A stretch of DNA of 39,920 bases. Origin: Acholeplasmataceae bacterium. Its GTDB lineage: Bacteria > Bacillota_I > Bacilli_A > ML615J-28 > CAG-698. Under the pieces are notes generated by a model. The model made no database searches. It was not told the DNA's origin and saw nothing but the letters and a program-made list of their open reading frames with translations. This document shows, in pieces, positions 26,750-36,592 of this stretch. The position numbers and the translations under genes were made by a program. The stretch's first letter is position 1, and the number at the start of each line of letters is the position of its first letter. The stretch spans positions 1-39,920 of the forward strand of contig DUTX01000142.1 in assembly GCA_012841865.1 (NCBI GenBank), in the 5' to 3' direction.

Positions 26750-27889
26750 TTAAATAAAATTAATCAGCACTTCGTTGGACAGATATAAGCTTTTTTCGGG
26801 GATATAGAGGTTATCATTTTTTACTGCAAGCAGTTTTAGATTGATTAAATTTCTGATAATTGGAAAGGCATCAATGGCGTCGATTCCATATTTCTCTCGA
26901 AAAACGGTAAGATTGATTCCTTCTGTTTTCCTTAGCCCAAGAATCATCTCTTCGCTCATTTGTTCTTCCAAAGCAAGAACGTTTGCTTCCCTGTAGAGGG
27001 GGGTTCCGGAAGCAATGCCTTCACAATAGAGGTCGATATTATTGATATTTGTATAACGGGTATTTCCTAAATAATAGCTGCTGTTAGCGCCGATCCCTAT
27101 ATAATTCATATTATTCCAATAGGTCAAATTATGTTTGCATTGAAGGTTTTTCCGTGAGAAATTGCTTATTTCGTAATGGATGAAGCCCCTTTTTTTCAAA
27201 TAAGAAGTAAGATTTTGGTAAAGTTTCGCTTCCTCATCTTCATCCATTCTTTCAAATTTTCCTTCATTGTGTAATTTCATTAAGATAGTTTTTTCTTCAA
27301 GGATTAATGAATAAGCAGAAATATGGGTTGCGCCATAATTGATTGCTTTTTTGAGGTCGTTTTTTACTTTTTTAAAATTATCGCCTTTAAGGCCATAGAT
27401 AATATCCGCATTGATATTTGTAAACCCATATTTACGCAGAAGCGAAAAAGCTTTTTTAACGTCATGTTCCGTGTGTTTTCGACCCAAAGATTCCAGCTTT
27501 TCCGGATCAAAGCTTTGAATGCCGAGGCTGATCCGGTTAACTCCGTTAGTTTTTAATAGTTCAGCAAGTTCCGGAGTTATATCATTGGGATTTGCTTCAA
27601 CGGTAAACTCTTCGATTTTATTAAAGTCAATTAATCTTTGCAGATTAGTAAGGAGAAAATCAAATAAGTTAAAAGGCAGAGAAGTCGGGGTCCCACCTCC
27701 GATGAAAATTGTCTTTAAAGCAGAAAAGTAGGACTTTTTCATTTCCGCTTCTTTTACCAGATGAGAAATATATTTTTGTTTTCTTTCACCCTTGGCGATT
27801 AGTTTATAGAAATCACAATAAGTACAAATCGACGAACAAAAGGGAATATGGATGTAAAGGGCTTCAGGACTATATTCATTCATCGTCAA
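26750..27889 (-). CDS. hemW: HemW-type radical SAM protein
   Basis: Radical SAM protein related to coproporphyrinogen oxidase HemN but lacking its activity. HemW binds haem and delivers it in the organisms studied. The motif C18xxxC22xxC25 ([15 protein letters not shown]) binds the [4Fe-4S] cluster; GGGTPTSLP and [10 protein letters not shown] are family signatures. At 379 residues the length fits HemW. The fourth N-terminal cysteine of HemN is replaced by F in CDFYK, as in HemW. It overlaps the lepA stop by 14 bases; starts at 27889 or 27883 are both possible. The lepA-hemW order is as in Bacillus. Confidence 0.92.
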   Translation of the reverse strand: MTMNEYSPEALYIHIPFCSSICTYCDFYKLIAKGERKQKYISHLVKEAEMKKSYFSALKTIFIGGGTPTSLPFNLFDFLLTNLQRLIDFNKIEEFTVEANPNDITPELAELLKTNGVNRISLGIQSFDPEKLESLGRKHTEHDVKKAFSLLRKYGFTNINADIIYGLKGDNFKKVKNDLKKAINYGATHISAYSLILEEKTILMKLHNEGKFERMDEDEEAKLYQNLTSYLKKRGFIHYEISNFSRKNLQCKHNLTYWNNMNYIGIGANSSYYLGNTRYTNINNIDLYCEGIASGTPLYREANVLALEEQMSEEMILGLRKTEGINLTVFREKYGIDAIDAFPIIRNLINLKLLAVKNDNLYIPEKSLYLSNEVLINFI

Positions 27890-29699
27890 TACTTAAAACC
27901 GCAAGGAAGGCCGATTGCGGGATTTCTACATTCCCGACGGCTTTCATCCGTTTTTTTCCTTCTTTTTGTTTTTCTAATAACTTCTTCTTTCTGGAGACAT
28001 CGCCACCGTAACACTTAGCGAGAACATTTTTTCCCATCGATTTTACATTCGTTCTAGCGATGACTTTGCCGCCGATAGCTGCTTGAATCGGCACTTCAAA
28101 TAGTTGCCTGGGAATAAGTTTCTTAAGTTTTACGGCAATCGCATGTCCGCGGTGATAAGCAGCTTTTCGGTGCACGATCGTCGATAAAGCATCAACTTTT
28201 TCACCATTAATTAATATGTCTAACTTTACCAGGTCAGATTCCAGATAGCGCGAAAACTGGTAATCGAAAGAAGCATAGCCTTTTGTAGAAGATTTTAGAC
28301 GATCAAAGAAGTCAAAGATTATCTCCGATAAAGGCATTTCATATTCCAAAGTAACTCTGGTCGGATCAATATAATTCATGTTTTTAAATACTGCTCGTTT
28401 GTTCTGACAAATTTCCATAATTGGTCCGACATATTCGCTCGGAGCCATGATATCCGTTTTAACAAACGGTTCTTCAATACTACTAATATACTGTGGTTCC
28501 GGTAGCATTGCCGGATTATCGATATAAATTGTTTCGCCGTTTTCCAAATTAATGCGGTAAATAACTGAAGGAGCGGTTGCAATCAAATTTACATCAAATT
28601 CCCGTTCGATTCTCTCTTGGACTATATCCATATGAAGCATACCTAAAAAACCGACGCGAAAGCCAAAACCTAAAGCTTGTGAGGTTTCCGGTTCAAATAC
28701 AAGCGCCGAATCATTTAAAGCAAGTTTTACCAATGCTTCCTTTAATTCTTCATAATCGGCATTATCAACCGGGAAAAGACCGCAATAAACCATTGGATTA
28801 AGACGCCTGTAGCCGGGAAGGGGTTTGCTTGCAGGCCGTTCGGAATGGGTAATCGTATCACCGACATGAACCTTATTGATATCCTTAATTGTTGCCGTGA
28901 GATAGCCGACATCACCAGGACCTAAACAATCACGTTTAACCTCATGCGGATGATAAACGCCCACTTCTACTACCTCAAAGTTGCCATCCGTTGACATCAT
29001 CCAAATCTTATCACCACGTCTTAAGGTCCCGTTAATCAGGCGAATCGTTGGTACAATTCCTCGATATTGACCATAATAAGAATCAAAGATTAAAGCTTGC
29101 AGGGGCGCTTCCGGATCACCTTGCGGTTCCGGAACTCTATGAACAATCGCTTCTAAAATTTCCTTGATTCCGATTCCGGATTTTGCGGAAACGAGGATAG
29201 CGTCATTTGCATCCAAACCAAGCACTTCTTCGATTTCTCTTTTTACTTTATCAGGATCGGCATTGGGTAAATCAATCTTATTGATTACGGGTATGATTTC
29301 TAAATCATTATCGATAGCAAGATAGGCGTTTGCTAGCGTTTGTGCTTGTACACCCTGAGTTGCATCAACAATTAAAATCGCCCCTTCACAGGCAGCAAGC
29401 GATCTAGAAACTTCATAAGCAAAATCGACATGACCCGGAGTATCAATCAAATGAAAGATATATTCATTCCCGTCATCGGCCGTGTAACTCACTTCAATCG
29501 CATTCAGCTTGATCGTAATTCCTCTTTCCCTTTCTAAATCCATCGAATCAAGGACCTGAGCTTTCATCTCGCGTGGATCGACCGTGTTGGTAAGTTCCAA
29601 AATACGATCAGCAAGTGTACTCTTTCCGTGGTCTATATGAGCAATAATCGAAAAATTTCTAATTCTTTTTTGTTTTTCTAGTAAATATTTTTTTTCCAT
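27876..29699 (-). CDS. lepA: Elongation factor 4 (LepA)
   Basis: Ribosome-bound GTPase, implicated in back-translocation or in 30S biogenesis. Motifs: G1 [10 protein letters not shown]3 DTPGHVDF, G4 [10 protein letters not shown]5 VSAKSGIG, then EF-G-like domains and the LepA-specific C-terminal domain ([27 protein letters not shown]). Length 607 residues. ATG 29699 is preferred because AAAGGA lies 8 bases upstream; the ATG at 29708 overlaps that site. It is the first gene of a unit with hemW. The gene ends with TGA, showing TGA is a stop in this organism. Confidence 0.97.
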   Translation of the reverse strand: MEKKYLLEKQKRIRNFSIIAHIDHGKSTLADRILELTNTVDPREMKAQVLDSMDLERERGITIKLNAIEVSYTADDGNEYIFHLIDTPGHVDFAYEVSRSLAACEGAILIVDATQGVQAQTLANAYLAIDNDLEIIPVINKIDLPNADPDKVKREIEEVLGLDANDAILVSAKSGIGIKEILEAIVHRVPEPQGDPEAPLQALIFDSYYGQYRGIVPTIRLINGTLRRGDKIWMMSTDGNFEVVEVGVYHPHEVKRDCLGPGDVGYLTATIKDINKVHVGDTITHSERPASKPLPGYRRLNPMVYCGLFPVDNADYEELKEALVKLALNDSALVFEPETSQALGFGFRVGFLGMLHMDIVQERIEREFDVNLIATAPSVIYRINLENGETIYIDNPAMLPEPQYISSIEEPFVKTDIMAPSEYVGPIMEICQNKRAVFKNMNYIDPTRVTLEYEMPLSEIIFDFFDRLKSSTKGYASFDYQFSRYLESDLVKLDILINGEKVDALSTIVHRKAAYHRGHAIAVKLKKLIPRQLFEVPIQAAIGGKVIARTNVKSMGKNVLAKCYGGDVSRKKKLLEKQKEGKKRMKAVGNVEIPQSAFLAVLSIDDE

Positions 29700-29811
29700 A
29701 TAATTCATCCTTTAATATATTATTTTACACTATCCGGCAGAAAAATTCAAGTTGTAATCATAATCAGAATAAAAAAACATATTCACACAGAATATGTATA
29801 ACTTTGGAAAA

Positions 29812-30099
29812 TCATTCAATTTCCAGTAAGGAAATTTTATGAAAATCACATATTTCCCTTAATTTTTCATTTGCTTTGGTGGTAATCACCGCTATAACTC
29901 GCAAACTTATGACAATTTCCTCAAAAAAGCAACTTAATTCCTTAATGATTCCACCATCGCTAATATCGACATCGAGTAAAAAAACCGTATATTCTTCATC
30001 CTGAAGATTTTTTAACTCACATATATCTTTAAGAACTACAAATTTCTCATTATTCAAGAAATTTAATTTACGACCATGATTGATAATTAAAACCATCAT
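29812..30099 (-). CDS. Small hypothetical protein, receiver-like pattern
   Basis: Not recognised. The 95-residue product has alternating hydrophobic strands and helices. YTVFLLDVDISDGGIIKEL resembles the phospho-acceptor strand of response-regulator receiver domains, and VIAVITTKANEKL the following threonine strand, but the sequence is shorter than a receiver (about 120 residues) and the usual lysine strand is not evident. It could be a truncated or degenerate receiver-like domain. An AGGAG/GAGGTG site precedes the ATG. It stands between lepA and the divergent recU. Coding is supported by the ribosome site and an even, non-repetitive composition. Confidence 0.5.
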   Translation of the reverse strand: MMVLIINHGRKLNFLNNEKFVVLKDICELKNLQDEEYTVFLLDVDISDGGIIKELSCFFEEIVISLRVIAVITTKANEKLREICDFHKISLLEIE

Positions 30100-30153
30100 T
30101 TCACCTCACTCCTAAATTATGATATTTTCTAAAAAGAAGTTACATAATTCAAC

Positions 30154-30182
30154 TTTAAAATACTACGATTTAGTGGTATAAT
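30154..30182 (+). promoter_or_regulatory. Promoter for recU
   Basis: TTTAAA (30154-30159), 17 bases, TATAAT (30177-30182) with extended -10 TGG. The leader is only about 10 bases. Confidence 0.7.
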
Positions 30183-30197
30183 ATCTTAGGTGAGCAT

Positions 30198-30776
30198 ATG
30201 AAAGTCAAATACCCGTATCCAATGGCGGAACCAAAGAAACCAATTAAATATCAAAATCATGGTATGCTTTTTGAAAAGGCCTTAAATATTACCAACGAAT
30301 ATTATCGAATCCATAATCGTGCCTTTATCTATAAAAAACCAACCCCGATTCAAGTAGTCAGAGTCGATTATCCGTCCAGAAATAAAGCAAGAATTTCCGA
30401 AGCTTATTACAGAATCCCTTCAACAACCGACTATAACGGAATCTACCGCGGGAAATACATTGATTTTGAAGCTAAAGAAACAAATAACCTCCGTTTAGCT
30501 TTTAAACATATCTATCCCCATCAGATCGAACATTTAAAGCATATTTCAGAACACGGTGGGATTGGTTTTGTAATTATATATTTTAAAAAGGTTGAAGAAA
30601 TCTTTTTAATCGATATTGAAGTCTTTGAAAAATTGGTCCAAGAAGGTGAAAAAGGTGGCCGAAAGAGTATCTCGTTAGAGAAAGCCAAAAAATTTGGCGT
30701 TCAAGTCCGTCAAGGCTATACACCTCCGATTGATTATTTAAAAGCAGTAGACGAACATTATTTTAAAGACAAATAA
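30198..30776 (+). CDS. recU: Holliday junction resolvase RecU
   Basis: Cleaves four-way DNA junctions during recombination and repair; the Bacilli/Mollicutes counterpart of RuvC. The 192-residue protein has the type II endonuclease-like core: KKPTPIQVV, then STTDYNG with D78, and KYIDFEAKET with E91 and K93 as metal/catalytic residues, followed by HIYPHQIEHL. The ATG follows AGGTGAGC. It has its own promoter and terminator and is one of three plus-strand genes on the otherwise minus-strand right half. Confidence 0.95.
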   Translation: MKVKYPYPMAEPKKPIKYQNHGMLFEKALNITNEYYRIHNRAFIYKKPTPIQVVRVDYPSRNKARISEAYYRIPSTTDYNGIYRGKYIDFEAKETNNLRLAFKHIYPHQIEHLKHISEHGGIGFVIIYFKKVEEIFLIDIEVFEKLVQEGEKGGRKSISLEKAKKFGVQVRQGYTPPIDYLKAVDEHYFKDK

Positions 30777-30777
30777 T

Positions 30778-30816
30778 AAAACAAGGGAAGCCCTAAACTT
30801 CCCTTGTTTTATTTTT
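30778..30816 (+). terminator. Terminator after recU
   Basis: Perfect 13-bp stem (30778-30790 with 30798-30810) containing CAAGGGAAG/CTTCCCTTG, followed by ATTTTT. The A-rich left side means it can also act on minus-strand transcripts. Confidence 0.9.
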
Positions 30817-30953
30817 AATTATTTAATTTAGTTGTTTTATTTACATATAAACTACTAATTTTATCTTTATGAAATTACAGTTTGCTTAGAGTAGCGCGCG
30901 GGTGTCGGATTCATATAAACATTCCACCTATAAAACTATGATTTTTCAACACT

Positions 30954-31541
30954 TTATGTTTGTTCTTCTACATAAAATTCTTTAAACAAAACTTTATGAG
31001 TAGCTATCGCAACAAGAATTGAGATCAAGGTTGAAAAGCCGTTATATGGAAGATTATATACTATAAATGAATAAAAGAAAATTGCTCCTGGTGTTTCATA
31101 ACCAAGTTGTCTTGCATATTCAGCAAAAAACAAAATTCCGCTGAAAGAATGGGAAAGATATTTGAGGAAACCTGCGAGCGCAATCGCAAGCGTTAAAAAG
31201 ATAAGATTTTCACGATGCTTTTTGAATATCCCCGCAATTCCTAAAATACCACAGGGCACAAAATAATCAAGAAAGAGCGAACCCCAGTGTAATACAAAAC
31301 TACCCTGACCGACAGCAATATCAACCAATAAGTTGAGGGTTCCTAAAATCAAGCCGCCGATGACGCCATATTTTGGACCACGCCTTAAAGCTAAAACAAC
31401 GATTGGAAGCATTGATAAACTCACGCTCCCGCCCTGAGGCATTTTTAAGATCGGTACAAAAGTACTGATTAATTGAAAAACAACTGCTAAAGCAGCAAGG
31501 ATTGCAGTTTCCGTAATCTTAATGATTTCCTTATTTCTCAT
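30954..31541 (-). CDS. thiT: Thiamine-specific ECF transporter S-component
   Basis: Substrate-binding membrane subunit for thiamine uptake, working with the shared EcfA/EcfA'/EcfT module. The 195-residue protein has six predicted membrane segments. The N-terminal part ETAILAALAVVFQLIS is the S-component type, and the QGGSVSLSMLPIVVLALRRG stretch followed by HWGSLFLDYFVPCG matches ThiT residues that contact thiamine. The gene is preceded by a TPP riboswitch, which confirms the substrate. AGGAGG precedes the ATG. Confidence 0.94.
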   Translation of the reverse strand: MRNKEIIKITETAILAALAVVFQLISTFVPILKMPQGGSVSLSMLPIVVLALRRGPKYGVIGGLILGTLNLLVDIAVGQGSFVLHWGSLFLDYFVPCGILGIAGIFKKHRENLIFLTLAIALAGFLKYLSHSFSGILFFAEYARQLGYETPGAIFFYSFIVYNLPYNGFSTLISILVAIATHKVLFKEFYVEEQT

Positions 31542-31558
31542 AAAACCTCCTAAAAATT

Positions 31559-31583
31559 AAAAAAATCTTTAGGAATGCTAAAG
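31559..31583 (-). terminator. Riboswitch-controlled terminator
   Basis: On the minus strand CTTTAG (31583-31578), loop CATTC, CTAAAG (31572-31567), then A and seven Ts. It lies between the TPP aptamer and thiT, so TPP binding should favour termination. Confidence 0.8.
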
Positions 31584-31594
31584 AAGAATTAAAA

Positions 31595-31672
31595 TTCCTA
31601 CGCTAGCATTACCTAGATCAGGTTTAAGGGTCGTTGCCATTACGCAACCTCTCAGCCGTAGCTCCCCTTTCA
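31595..31672 (-). promoter_or_regulatory. TPP riboswitch (THI element)
   Basis: On the minus strand the conserved blocks appear in order: GGGGAGC, CTGAGAGG, GACCCTT, ACCTGATCTAGGTAATGC and TAGCGTAGGAA. These are the pyrimidine- and pyrophosphate-sensing helices of the TPP aptamer. It controls thiT, with a terminator hairpin immediately downstream. Confidence 0.96.
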
Positions 31673-31683
31673 GTTGTAAATAT

Positions 31684-31712
31684 ATTATAACTTTATTATC
31701 GTTTAGATGCAA
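31684..31712 (-). promoter_or_regulatory. Promoter for the riboswitch and thiT
   Basis: On the minus strand TTGCAT (31712-31707), 17 bases, TATAAT (31689-31684), only a few bases after the ung stop. Confidence 0.85.
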
Positions 31713-31717
31713 GCAAT

Positions 31718-32386
31718 TTAAACCGAAAGATTCCAATCAATCGGTTTTCTTCCTTGCGAAATCAAAAATTCATTGCATTTTGAAAAGTAACCCTTACCGA
31801 AAAAACCTGACCAAGCCGATAAAGGTGAAGGATGAGAACCTTCCAAAATCAAATGACGGGGATTGGTTATTAAATGTTTACTCCTTTTCGCATCATTACC
31901 CCAAAGAATAAAGACGATGGGATCTTGTTTTTGATTCACTATTTCAATTATCTTTTGAGTTAATATTTCCCAACCCTGTCCCCGGTGGCTTCCCGGCGCT
32001 TTAGCTCTGACCGTTAAAACCGTATTTAAGAGTAATACTCCTTCTTCTGCCCATTTTGTGAGTTTACCGCTACTAGGGAAGGGACAACCTAAATCATTAT
32101 GCAGTTCCTTAAAAATATTTACTAAGGAGGGAGGAATTCTAATTCCTTCAGGAACCGAAAAACAAAGCCCGTGTGCTTGTTCCGGATTTGGATAAGGGTC
32201 CTGCCCTAAGATCACCGCTTTTATATCCTCATAATCGGTATAACGCAAAGCATTATAAATATCATGTGACTGCGGATAAATCACCTTGGTCCGATATTCT
32301 TCAATTAAAAACTTTCTTAAGTTTTGATAATACTCTTTTGCGAACTCTTGATGTAAATATAAGTCCCAATTATTACCGATTTTCAT
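31718..32386 (-). CDS. ung: Uracil-DNA glycosylase
   Basis: Removes uracil from DNA as the first step of base-excision repair. The family 1 signature GQDPYPNPEQAHG carries catalytic D63, and the C-terminal loop EGSHPSPLSA carries the catalytic histidine (about residue 185). FILWGNDAK supplies the uracil-binding asparagine. Length (222 residues) is normal. It is a single-gene unit; a TATAAT-like box lies upstream on the minus strand (about 32405-32410) with a poor -35. Confidence 0.97.
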   Translation of the reverse strand: MKIGNNWDLYLHQEFAKEYYQNLRKFLIEEYRTKVIYPQSHDIYNALRYTDYEDIKAVILGQDPYPNPEQAHGLCFSVPEGIRIPPSLVNIFKELHNDLGCPFPSSGKLTKWAEEGVLLLNTVLTVRAKAPGSHRGQGWEILTQKIIEIVNQKQDPIVFILWGNDAKRSKHLITNPRHLILEGSHPSPLSAWSGFFGKGYFSKCNEFLISQGRKPIDWNLSV

Positions 32387-32465
32387 GTTTTTTCTCCCTC
32401 TTTATTATACTATATATTTTTTAAAAAATAAAGAAAGCATAATAAGCAAATAGAAAGCAAATCAG

Positions 32466-32493
32466 TGGACAGATATTTCTACAATGATATAAT
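32466..32493 (+). promoter_or_regulatory. Promoter for sodA
   Basis: TGGACA (32466-32471), 16 bases, TATAAT (32488-32493). Confidence 0.75.
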
Positions 32494-32559
32494 GGAAGCA
32501 GAAAGATAGCTTTCTCACATAATTCAAACTAATGAATATAAATATATCTAGGAGGTATT

Positions 32560-33186
32560 ATGAAAACAACTTATCCTTTTGAATTAAAACCCTTACCTTA
32601 TGCTTATGATGCTTTAGAACCATTTATTGACAAAGAAACGATGCATTTACATCATGACAAACACCACCAAGCTTATGTAAACAATCTTAATAAAGCTTTG
32701 GAAAACTATCCGGAACTTCACAATAAAACTTTGCTTGAATTATTGCAGAATTTAAAGAAATTGCCGGAAGAAATTCAGACTGCAGTCCGCAATAACGGCG
32801 GCGGTGTCTTCAACCACAACCTCTTCTTTGACGGCATGACTCCTGACTCATCCAAAATGCCGGTTGGAAATTTAGCAAAAGCGATTGACCGTGCTTTTGG
32901 ATCCTTCGAAAACTTCAAAGAGACTTTTAAAAAGGCCGCTTTAGGAAGATTTGGTTCCGGTTGGGCTTGGCTTGTTAGTGATGAAAACGGTGATGTAAAA
33001 ATCGTATCAACTGCCAACCAAGATGTTCCTTTAAATTTAACAGTTAATCCGATTCTAGAAATCGATGTTTGGGAACACGCTTATTATCTCAAATACCAAA
33101 ACCGCAGAGCGGAATATATCGATAACTGGTTTAATGTTATCGATTGGAACAAAGCAGAATACATCTACAATAATCCCTTAATTTAA
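32560..33186 (+). CDS. sodA: Superoxide dismutase (Mn/Fe family)
   Basis: Converts superoxide to hydrogen peroxide and oxygen in the cytoplasm. Metal ligands are visible: H31 in MHLHHDKHHQAYV, the histidine of FNHNLFF, and the aspartate and histidine of IDVWEHAYYLKYQNRRAEYIDNWF. Length (208 residues) is standard. GGGVFNHNLFFDGMTP is slightly unusual against the common GGHANHSLFW form, so metal preference (Mn or Fe) cannot be fixed here. TAGGAGG precedes the ATG. The gene has its own promoter and a bidirectional terminator and suggests regular exposure to oxygen, next to a metabolism with oxygen-sensitive ferredoxins. Confidence 0.96.
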   Translation: MKTTYPFELKPLPYAYDALEPFIDKETMHLHHDKHHQAYVNNLNKALENYPELHNKTLLELLQNLKKLPEEIQTAVRNNGGGVFNHNLFFDGMTPDSSKMPVGNLAKAIDRAFGSFENFKETFKKAALGRFGSGWAWLVSDENGDVKIVSTANQDVPLNLTVNPILEIDVWEHAYYLKYQNRRAEYIDNWFNVIDWNKAEYIYNNPLI

Positions 33187-33213
33187 CAGATTTGTCGTCT
33201 TTTCTCCTTACTA

Positions 33214-33248
33214 AAAAACCATTACTAACTAGGTAATGGTTTTTTATT
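33214..33248. terminator. Bidirectional terminator between sodA and the DUF402 gene
   Basis: A 12-bp stem (33214-33225 with 33233-33244) containing CCATTAC/GTAATGG, with As on the left and Ts on the right. It serves both converging genes. Confidence 0.9.
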
Positions 33249-33759
33249 TTCCAATCTCTTTTAGGTATTTTTGATACCAATAATCAACATTTTTCGGATT
33301 AAACGGAGCTTTCTTTTCTTTAATAAAATTAAGGAGAAGCTCCAGATTATAGCGGATGATTTCTGTTAGCTCCTTTGTATACTGCAAATCTTTGATATTA
33401 AAATCATATTCATCGCGATCTAAAAGTAAAATTTCACCGTTTGGAAAAAGCTTTACATCTAAATCATAATCAATATACTTTATCCCCTCTGCGTCATAAA
33501 CAAAAGGTGAGCTTAAATTACAGTAGTAATAGATGCCATCGCTACGGAGCATACAAATGACATTGAACCAATAATCTTTATAAAAATAACAAACCGCCGG
33601 TTCCCTGGTTTTCCAGCGGCGACCGTCACCGTCAATGACGTCAACCCTGTCATTAACGAGGATTATCTCCTTTTCACCCTTAGAAAGCATGATCACATTC
33701 TTCCAGACGCGATGTAATTCGCCGTCATGTTTATAACTAATGATGTCAATCTTTTCCAT
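33244..33759 (-). CDS. DUF402 nucleoside tri/diphosphate phosphatase-like protein
   Basis: DUF402 family (YgaC/Ntdp-like), shown in staphylococci to hydrolyse nucleoside tri- and diphosphates. The 171-residue protein has the family core EPAVCYFYKDYWFNVICM, YYYCNLSSPFVYDAEGIKYIDYDLDVK and LLDRDEYDF, whose aspartates and glutamates bind metal. Length is normal. It is separated from trxA by a terminator and converges with sodA. The physiological substrate in this organism is unknown. Confidence 0.88.
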   Translation of the reverse strand: MEKIDIISYKHDGELHRVWKNVIMLSKGEKEIILVNDRVDVIDGDGRRWKTREPAVCYFYKDYWFNVICMLRSDGIYYYCNLSSPFVYDAEGIKYIDYDLDVKLFPNGEILLLDRDEYDFNIKDLQYTKELTEIIRYNLELLLNFIKEKKAPFNPKNVDYWYQKYLKEIGK

Positions 33760-33817
33760 GATTTCACTTCTTTCTGTATTAAATTATAACAAAATTTAAG
33801 AGGAATGTAAAATGAAA

Positions 33818-33848
33818 ACAAAAAAATCGTACTGCTAAGGTACGATTT
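33818..33848 (-). terminator. Terminator after trxA
   Basis: On the minus strand AAATCGTAC (33848-33840), 7-base loop, GTACGATTT (33832-33824), then Ts. Confidence 0.9.
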
Positions 33849-33873
33849 ATTTCTTCACTAATTTCTCTTTAAA

Positions 33874-34179
33874 TTATTTATGACTATCAAGCCAAGATTG
33901 GAGTTTTTGTTTCGGAGCAAAACCGACAACTCTGTCCACTTCTTTTCCTTCTTTAAAGAGAATCAAAGTTGGAATGCTGCGAACATTGTAACGAATTGCC
34001 AGATTAGCTTCTTCGTCAACATTTACTTTTCTAAATGCGATGTCATTATTATCTTCTGATAACTCGTCAACAATCGGGCTCACCATTTTACATGGTCCAC
34101 ACCAATCGGCATAAAAATCAACTAATATTGTTCCGATTCTTTCATTTTCAAATTCTTGTTCAGTAATTTTCTTAACCAT
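33874..34179 (-). CDS. trxA: Thioredoxin
   Basis: Small cytoplasmic dithiol reductant for ribonucleotide reductase and other partners. The 101-residue protein shows the active site WCGPC (C27, C30), the cis-proline loop RSIPTLILFKEG and the glycine of VVGFAPK. Length is typical. It lies 8 bases downstream of mutS2 and is probably co-transcribed with it; TAGGAGG precedes the ATG. Confidence 0.97.
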   Translation of the reverse strand: MVKKITEQEFENERIGTILVDFYADWCGPCKMVSPIVDELSEDNNDIAFRKVNVDEEANLAIRYNVRSIPTLILFKEGKEVDRVVGFAPKQKLQSWLDSHK

Positions 34180-34187
34180 TTTACCTC

Positions 34188-36530
34188 CTAATTGTTTTTA
34201 AGTTTGACGACAGTAACACCGCGACCACCTTCGTTAGCGCCGCCAAAACGGAACGATTCCACATGCTCGCAAGTTTTCAAAAAGTTTAGAACCATTTCTC
34301 TGATGACACCGGTTCCGAAACCGTGGATTATTTGGATTTCTTTTAAGGATCCAAATAAGGCATCATCGATAAACTTCTCAAGCATAATCTTTGCTTCTTC
34401 ATAACGTTTTCCGCGCAAATCCAAAGTCATGGAAATATTTTTCTTAACACTTAATGATCTTTTTGAGCGCGGTTGCAGATAATTTTTTGTCTGTGGCGCT
34501 TCCGCATGACGCAAGTGTTTTTTATCGACAGTGACCGTCGCATTACCGATTTGAACTTCAAATTTATTATTTTTCTTTACATTTATGATTATACCATAAG
34601 CACCGAAACTTTCAACATAAACGCTTGCTTGTGCTTCAAAATTTCTTTCTTCCGGTAGTGAATCAGTTTCAATTTCTGTATCTGTTTTTAAGGTTCTTAA
34701 TTGATGTTTAATTTCCGCAAGTTCGTGCCCCTTTACAGTCCGGGATTTCATTTCTCCTAATTCTTCCAAGAGTTCATTTATTTTCTTTTCGCTCTTCCGA
34801 ATAAGTTCCCGACTTTCTGTTTCCGCGGCTTCAATAATTTCTTTCTTTTGTCGGTAAAGAGCTTGCTTTTCTAAATCCAGAGCATATAAACTTTCGGAAA
34901 GTTTCGCTTCTTTGGTTTTAACCTGTTCTTGAAGTCTTGCCATTTCCTGGGTTTGATTAACAAGTTTTTCTAAAGCAAGGCTAAGATCATCATTTTTTTG
35001 ATAGGCATAGCCTTCCGCTTTTTCAATGATTTCTGAAGGAAGTCCGAGCATTTTTGAAATTTTTAAAGCATTGCTGAGTCCGGGAATCCCGAGAAGAAGC
35101 TTATACGTCGGTCTTAAGGTTTCAACATCAAACTCAACGCTCGCATTAATGATGTTTTCCGAACGATAAGCATGAAGTTTCAGTTCGGAATAATGCGATG
35201 TCGCTATAACCAGACATCTCTTAGAAATCAAATAATCAAAAATCGCTATTGCGAGGGCCGACCCTTCAGCAGGATCAGTTCCTGAACCAAGCTCATCAAG
35301 GAGCACTAATGATGCTTCCGTAACTTCATTAATGATATCAATGACATTTTTTAAGTGAGCGGAAAAGGTCGAAAGGCTTTGGTTGATGCTTTGTTCATCG
35401 CCGATATCGACCAACACTTTATCGAAAATCATAACTTGACTTTCTTCATCGCAAGGAACAAGCATTCCAAATTTCACCATCGCCGCAATCAAACCGACAG
35501 TCTTTAAAAGTACGGTTTTACCACCGGTATTCGGACCGGTAATGATAATGCCTTGATAATCTTTTCCGATAATTAGATTATTAGCTACCGCTTCTTCTAA
35601 AGGAAGCATAGGGTGGCGACAATTATAGAGTTCAAAAATTCCAGTTTTATTAATATGCGGTTTTTTCGCATCAATCTCTAAAGCATATTCCGCTTTCGCA
35701 AACACAATATCCAAATGGACGAGAATTTCATAATCAAGAAGTAAGAGTGCTCCCACTTCCGCTATCTCTTCGGATATTTCCTTAAGAATTCTGGCAATTT
35801 CACGTTTTTCATCTTCTTTTAACTGATTAAGATTATTGTTTAATTGATTGACCGCAAGCGGTTCGATAAAAATAGTTTCTCCGGAGGCGCTTTGGTCATG
35901 AACAATCCCGGAAACATTGTTTTTTTGGTCAGCCCGTACCGGGATGACATAACGATCATTGCGAATCGATACTAGGTTTGAAGTAAGTTTAGAACTGTTT
36001 TTTTGTAAGATTTCTTGCAGTTTGCTGCGGATTTGACGCTCGGTACCGCTGATACGCTTCCTAATATCTTTTAAGGTTGGGGAGGCGCTATCCTCGATTT
36101 CACCATCCGGCGTAATTATTTCTTTTATTCGCTGGTTTAATCCTAAAGGATAATATAGGTTATTTATCTGTTCCCGAAAATAAGTTGCAGCGATTTCATG
36201 ATCTTCCAAAGATTTTAAATAAAGGGAGTTAGCTTTAACTGTATCAAGAAATTTCCGAATTTCTGTCAGTTCCTCAACGGAAACAACCCCACTCTTTTGG
36301 ACTGCTTTGATGGTTTTACTGACATCCGCGGAAAAGTATAAAGGAAAGCGTTGCATTCTTTGGATTAAAACTAACGCTTCGTCGGTTTCTGCTAAAGCTT
36401 TTTCGATGCAAGCTAGATCATTCATTAAAGGAAGCGTCTCAAGAATCTTGCTGCTGGCCTGAAGTTTCGTCTTTGTTTGCACTTTTTCTAAAATTGTATT
36501 AAATTCCAGTATTTTTAATGATTTTTTCAT
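34188..36530 (-). CDS. mutS2: MutS2 family ATPase/endonuclease
   Basis: MutS2 suppresses homologous recombination or rescues collided ribosomes, depending on the species studied. It lacks the mismatch-recognition domain of MutS. Order: core/lever helices (1-300), ATPase with Walker A GPNTGGKT (about residues 333-340), Walker B LVLLDELGSGTDPAEG, the long coiled coil (about 510-620), a linker with a KOW-like segment, and a C-terminal Smr nuclease domain with TLDLRGKRYEEA and IIHGFGTGVIRE. Length (780) is standard. It is the first gene before trxA and is divergent from rnhC. Confidence 0.96.
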   Translation of the reverse strand: MKKSLKILEFNTILEKVQTKTKLQASSKILETLPLMNDLACIEKALAETDEALVLIQRMQRFPLYFSADVSKTIKAVQKSGVVSVEELTEIRKFLDTVKANSLYLKSLEDHEIAATYFREQINNLYYPLGLNQRIKEIITPDGEIEDSASPTLKDIRKRISGTERQIRSKLQEILQKNSSKLTSNLVSIRNDRYVIPVRADQKNNVSGIVHDQSASGETIFIEPLAVNQLNNNLNQLKEDEKREIARILKEISEEIAEVGALLLLDYEILVHLDIVFAKAEYALEIDAKKPHINKTGIFELYNCRHPMLPLEEAVANNLIIGKDYQGIIITGPNTGGKTVLLKTVGLIAAMVKFGMLVPCDEESQVMIFDKVLVDIGDEQSINQSLSTFSAHLKNVIDIINEVTEASLVLLDELGSGTDPAEGSALAIAIFDYLISKRCLVIATSHYSELKLHAYRSENIINASVEFDVETLRPTYKLLLGIPGLSNALKISKMLGLPSEIIEKAEGYAYQKNDDLSLALEKLVNQTQEMARLQEQVKTKEAKLSESLYALDLEKQALYRQKKEIIEAAETESRELIRKSEKKINELLEELGEMKSRTVKGHELAEIKHQLRTLKTDTEIETDSLPEERNFEAQASVYVESFGAYGIIINVKKNNKFEVQIGNATVTVDKKHLRHAEAPQTKNYLQPRSKRSLSVKKNISMTLDLRGKRYEEAKIMLEKFIDDALFGSLKEIQIIHGFGTGVIREMVLNFLKTCEHVESFRFGGANEGGRGVTVVKLKNN

Positions 36531-36539
36531 ATTTTTTGC

Positions 36540-36568
36540 TTTCTTTTTTTCGTATTTTATGATATAAT
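36540..36568 (+). promoter_or_regulatory. Probable promoter for rnhC
   Basis: TATAAT at 36563-36568 with a poor -35 (TTTCTT, 36540-36545; 17 bases). Confidence 0.5.
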
Positions 36569-36592
36569 ATAAATGAGGATGATTAAAGAATT

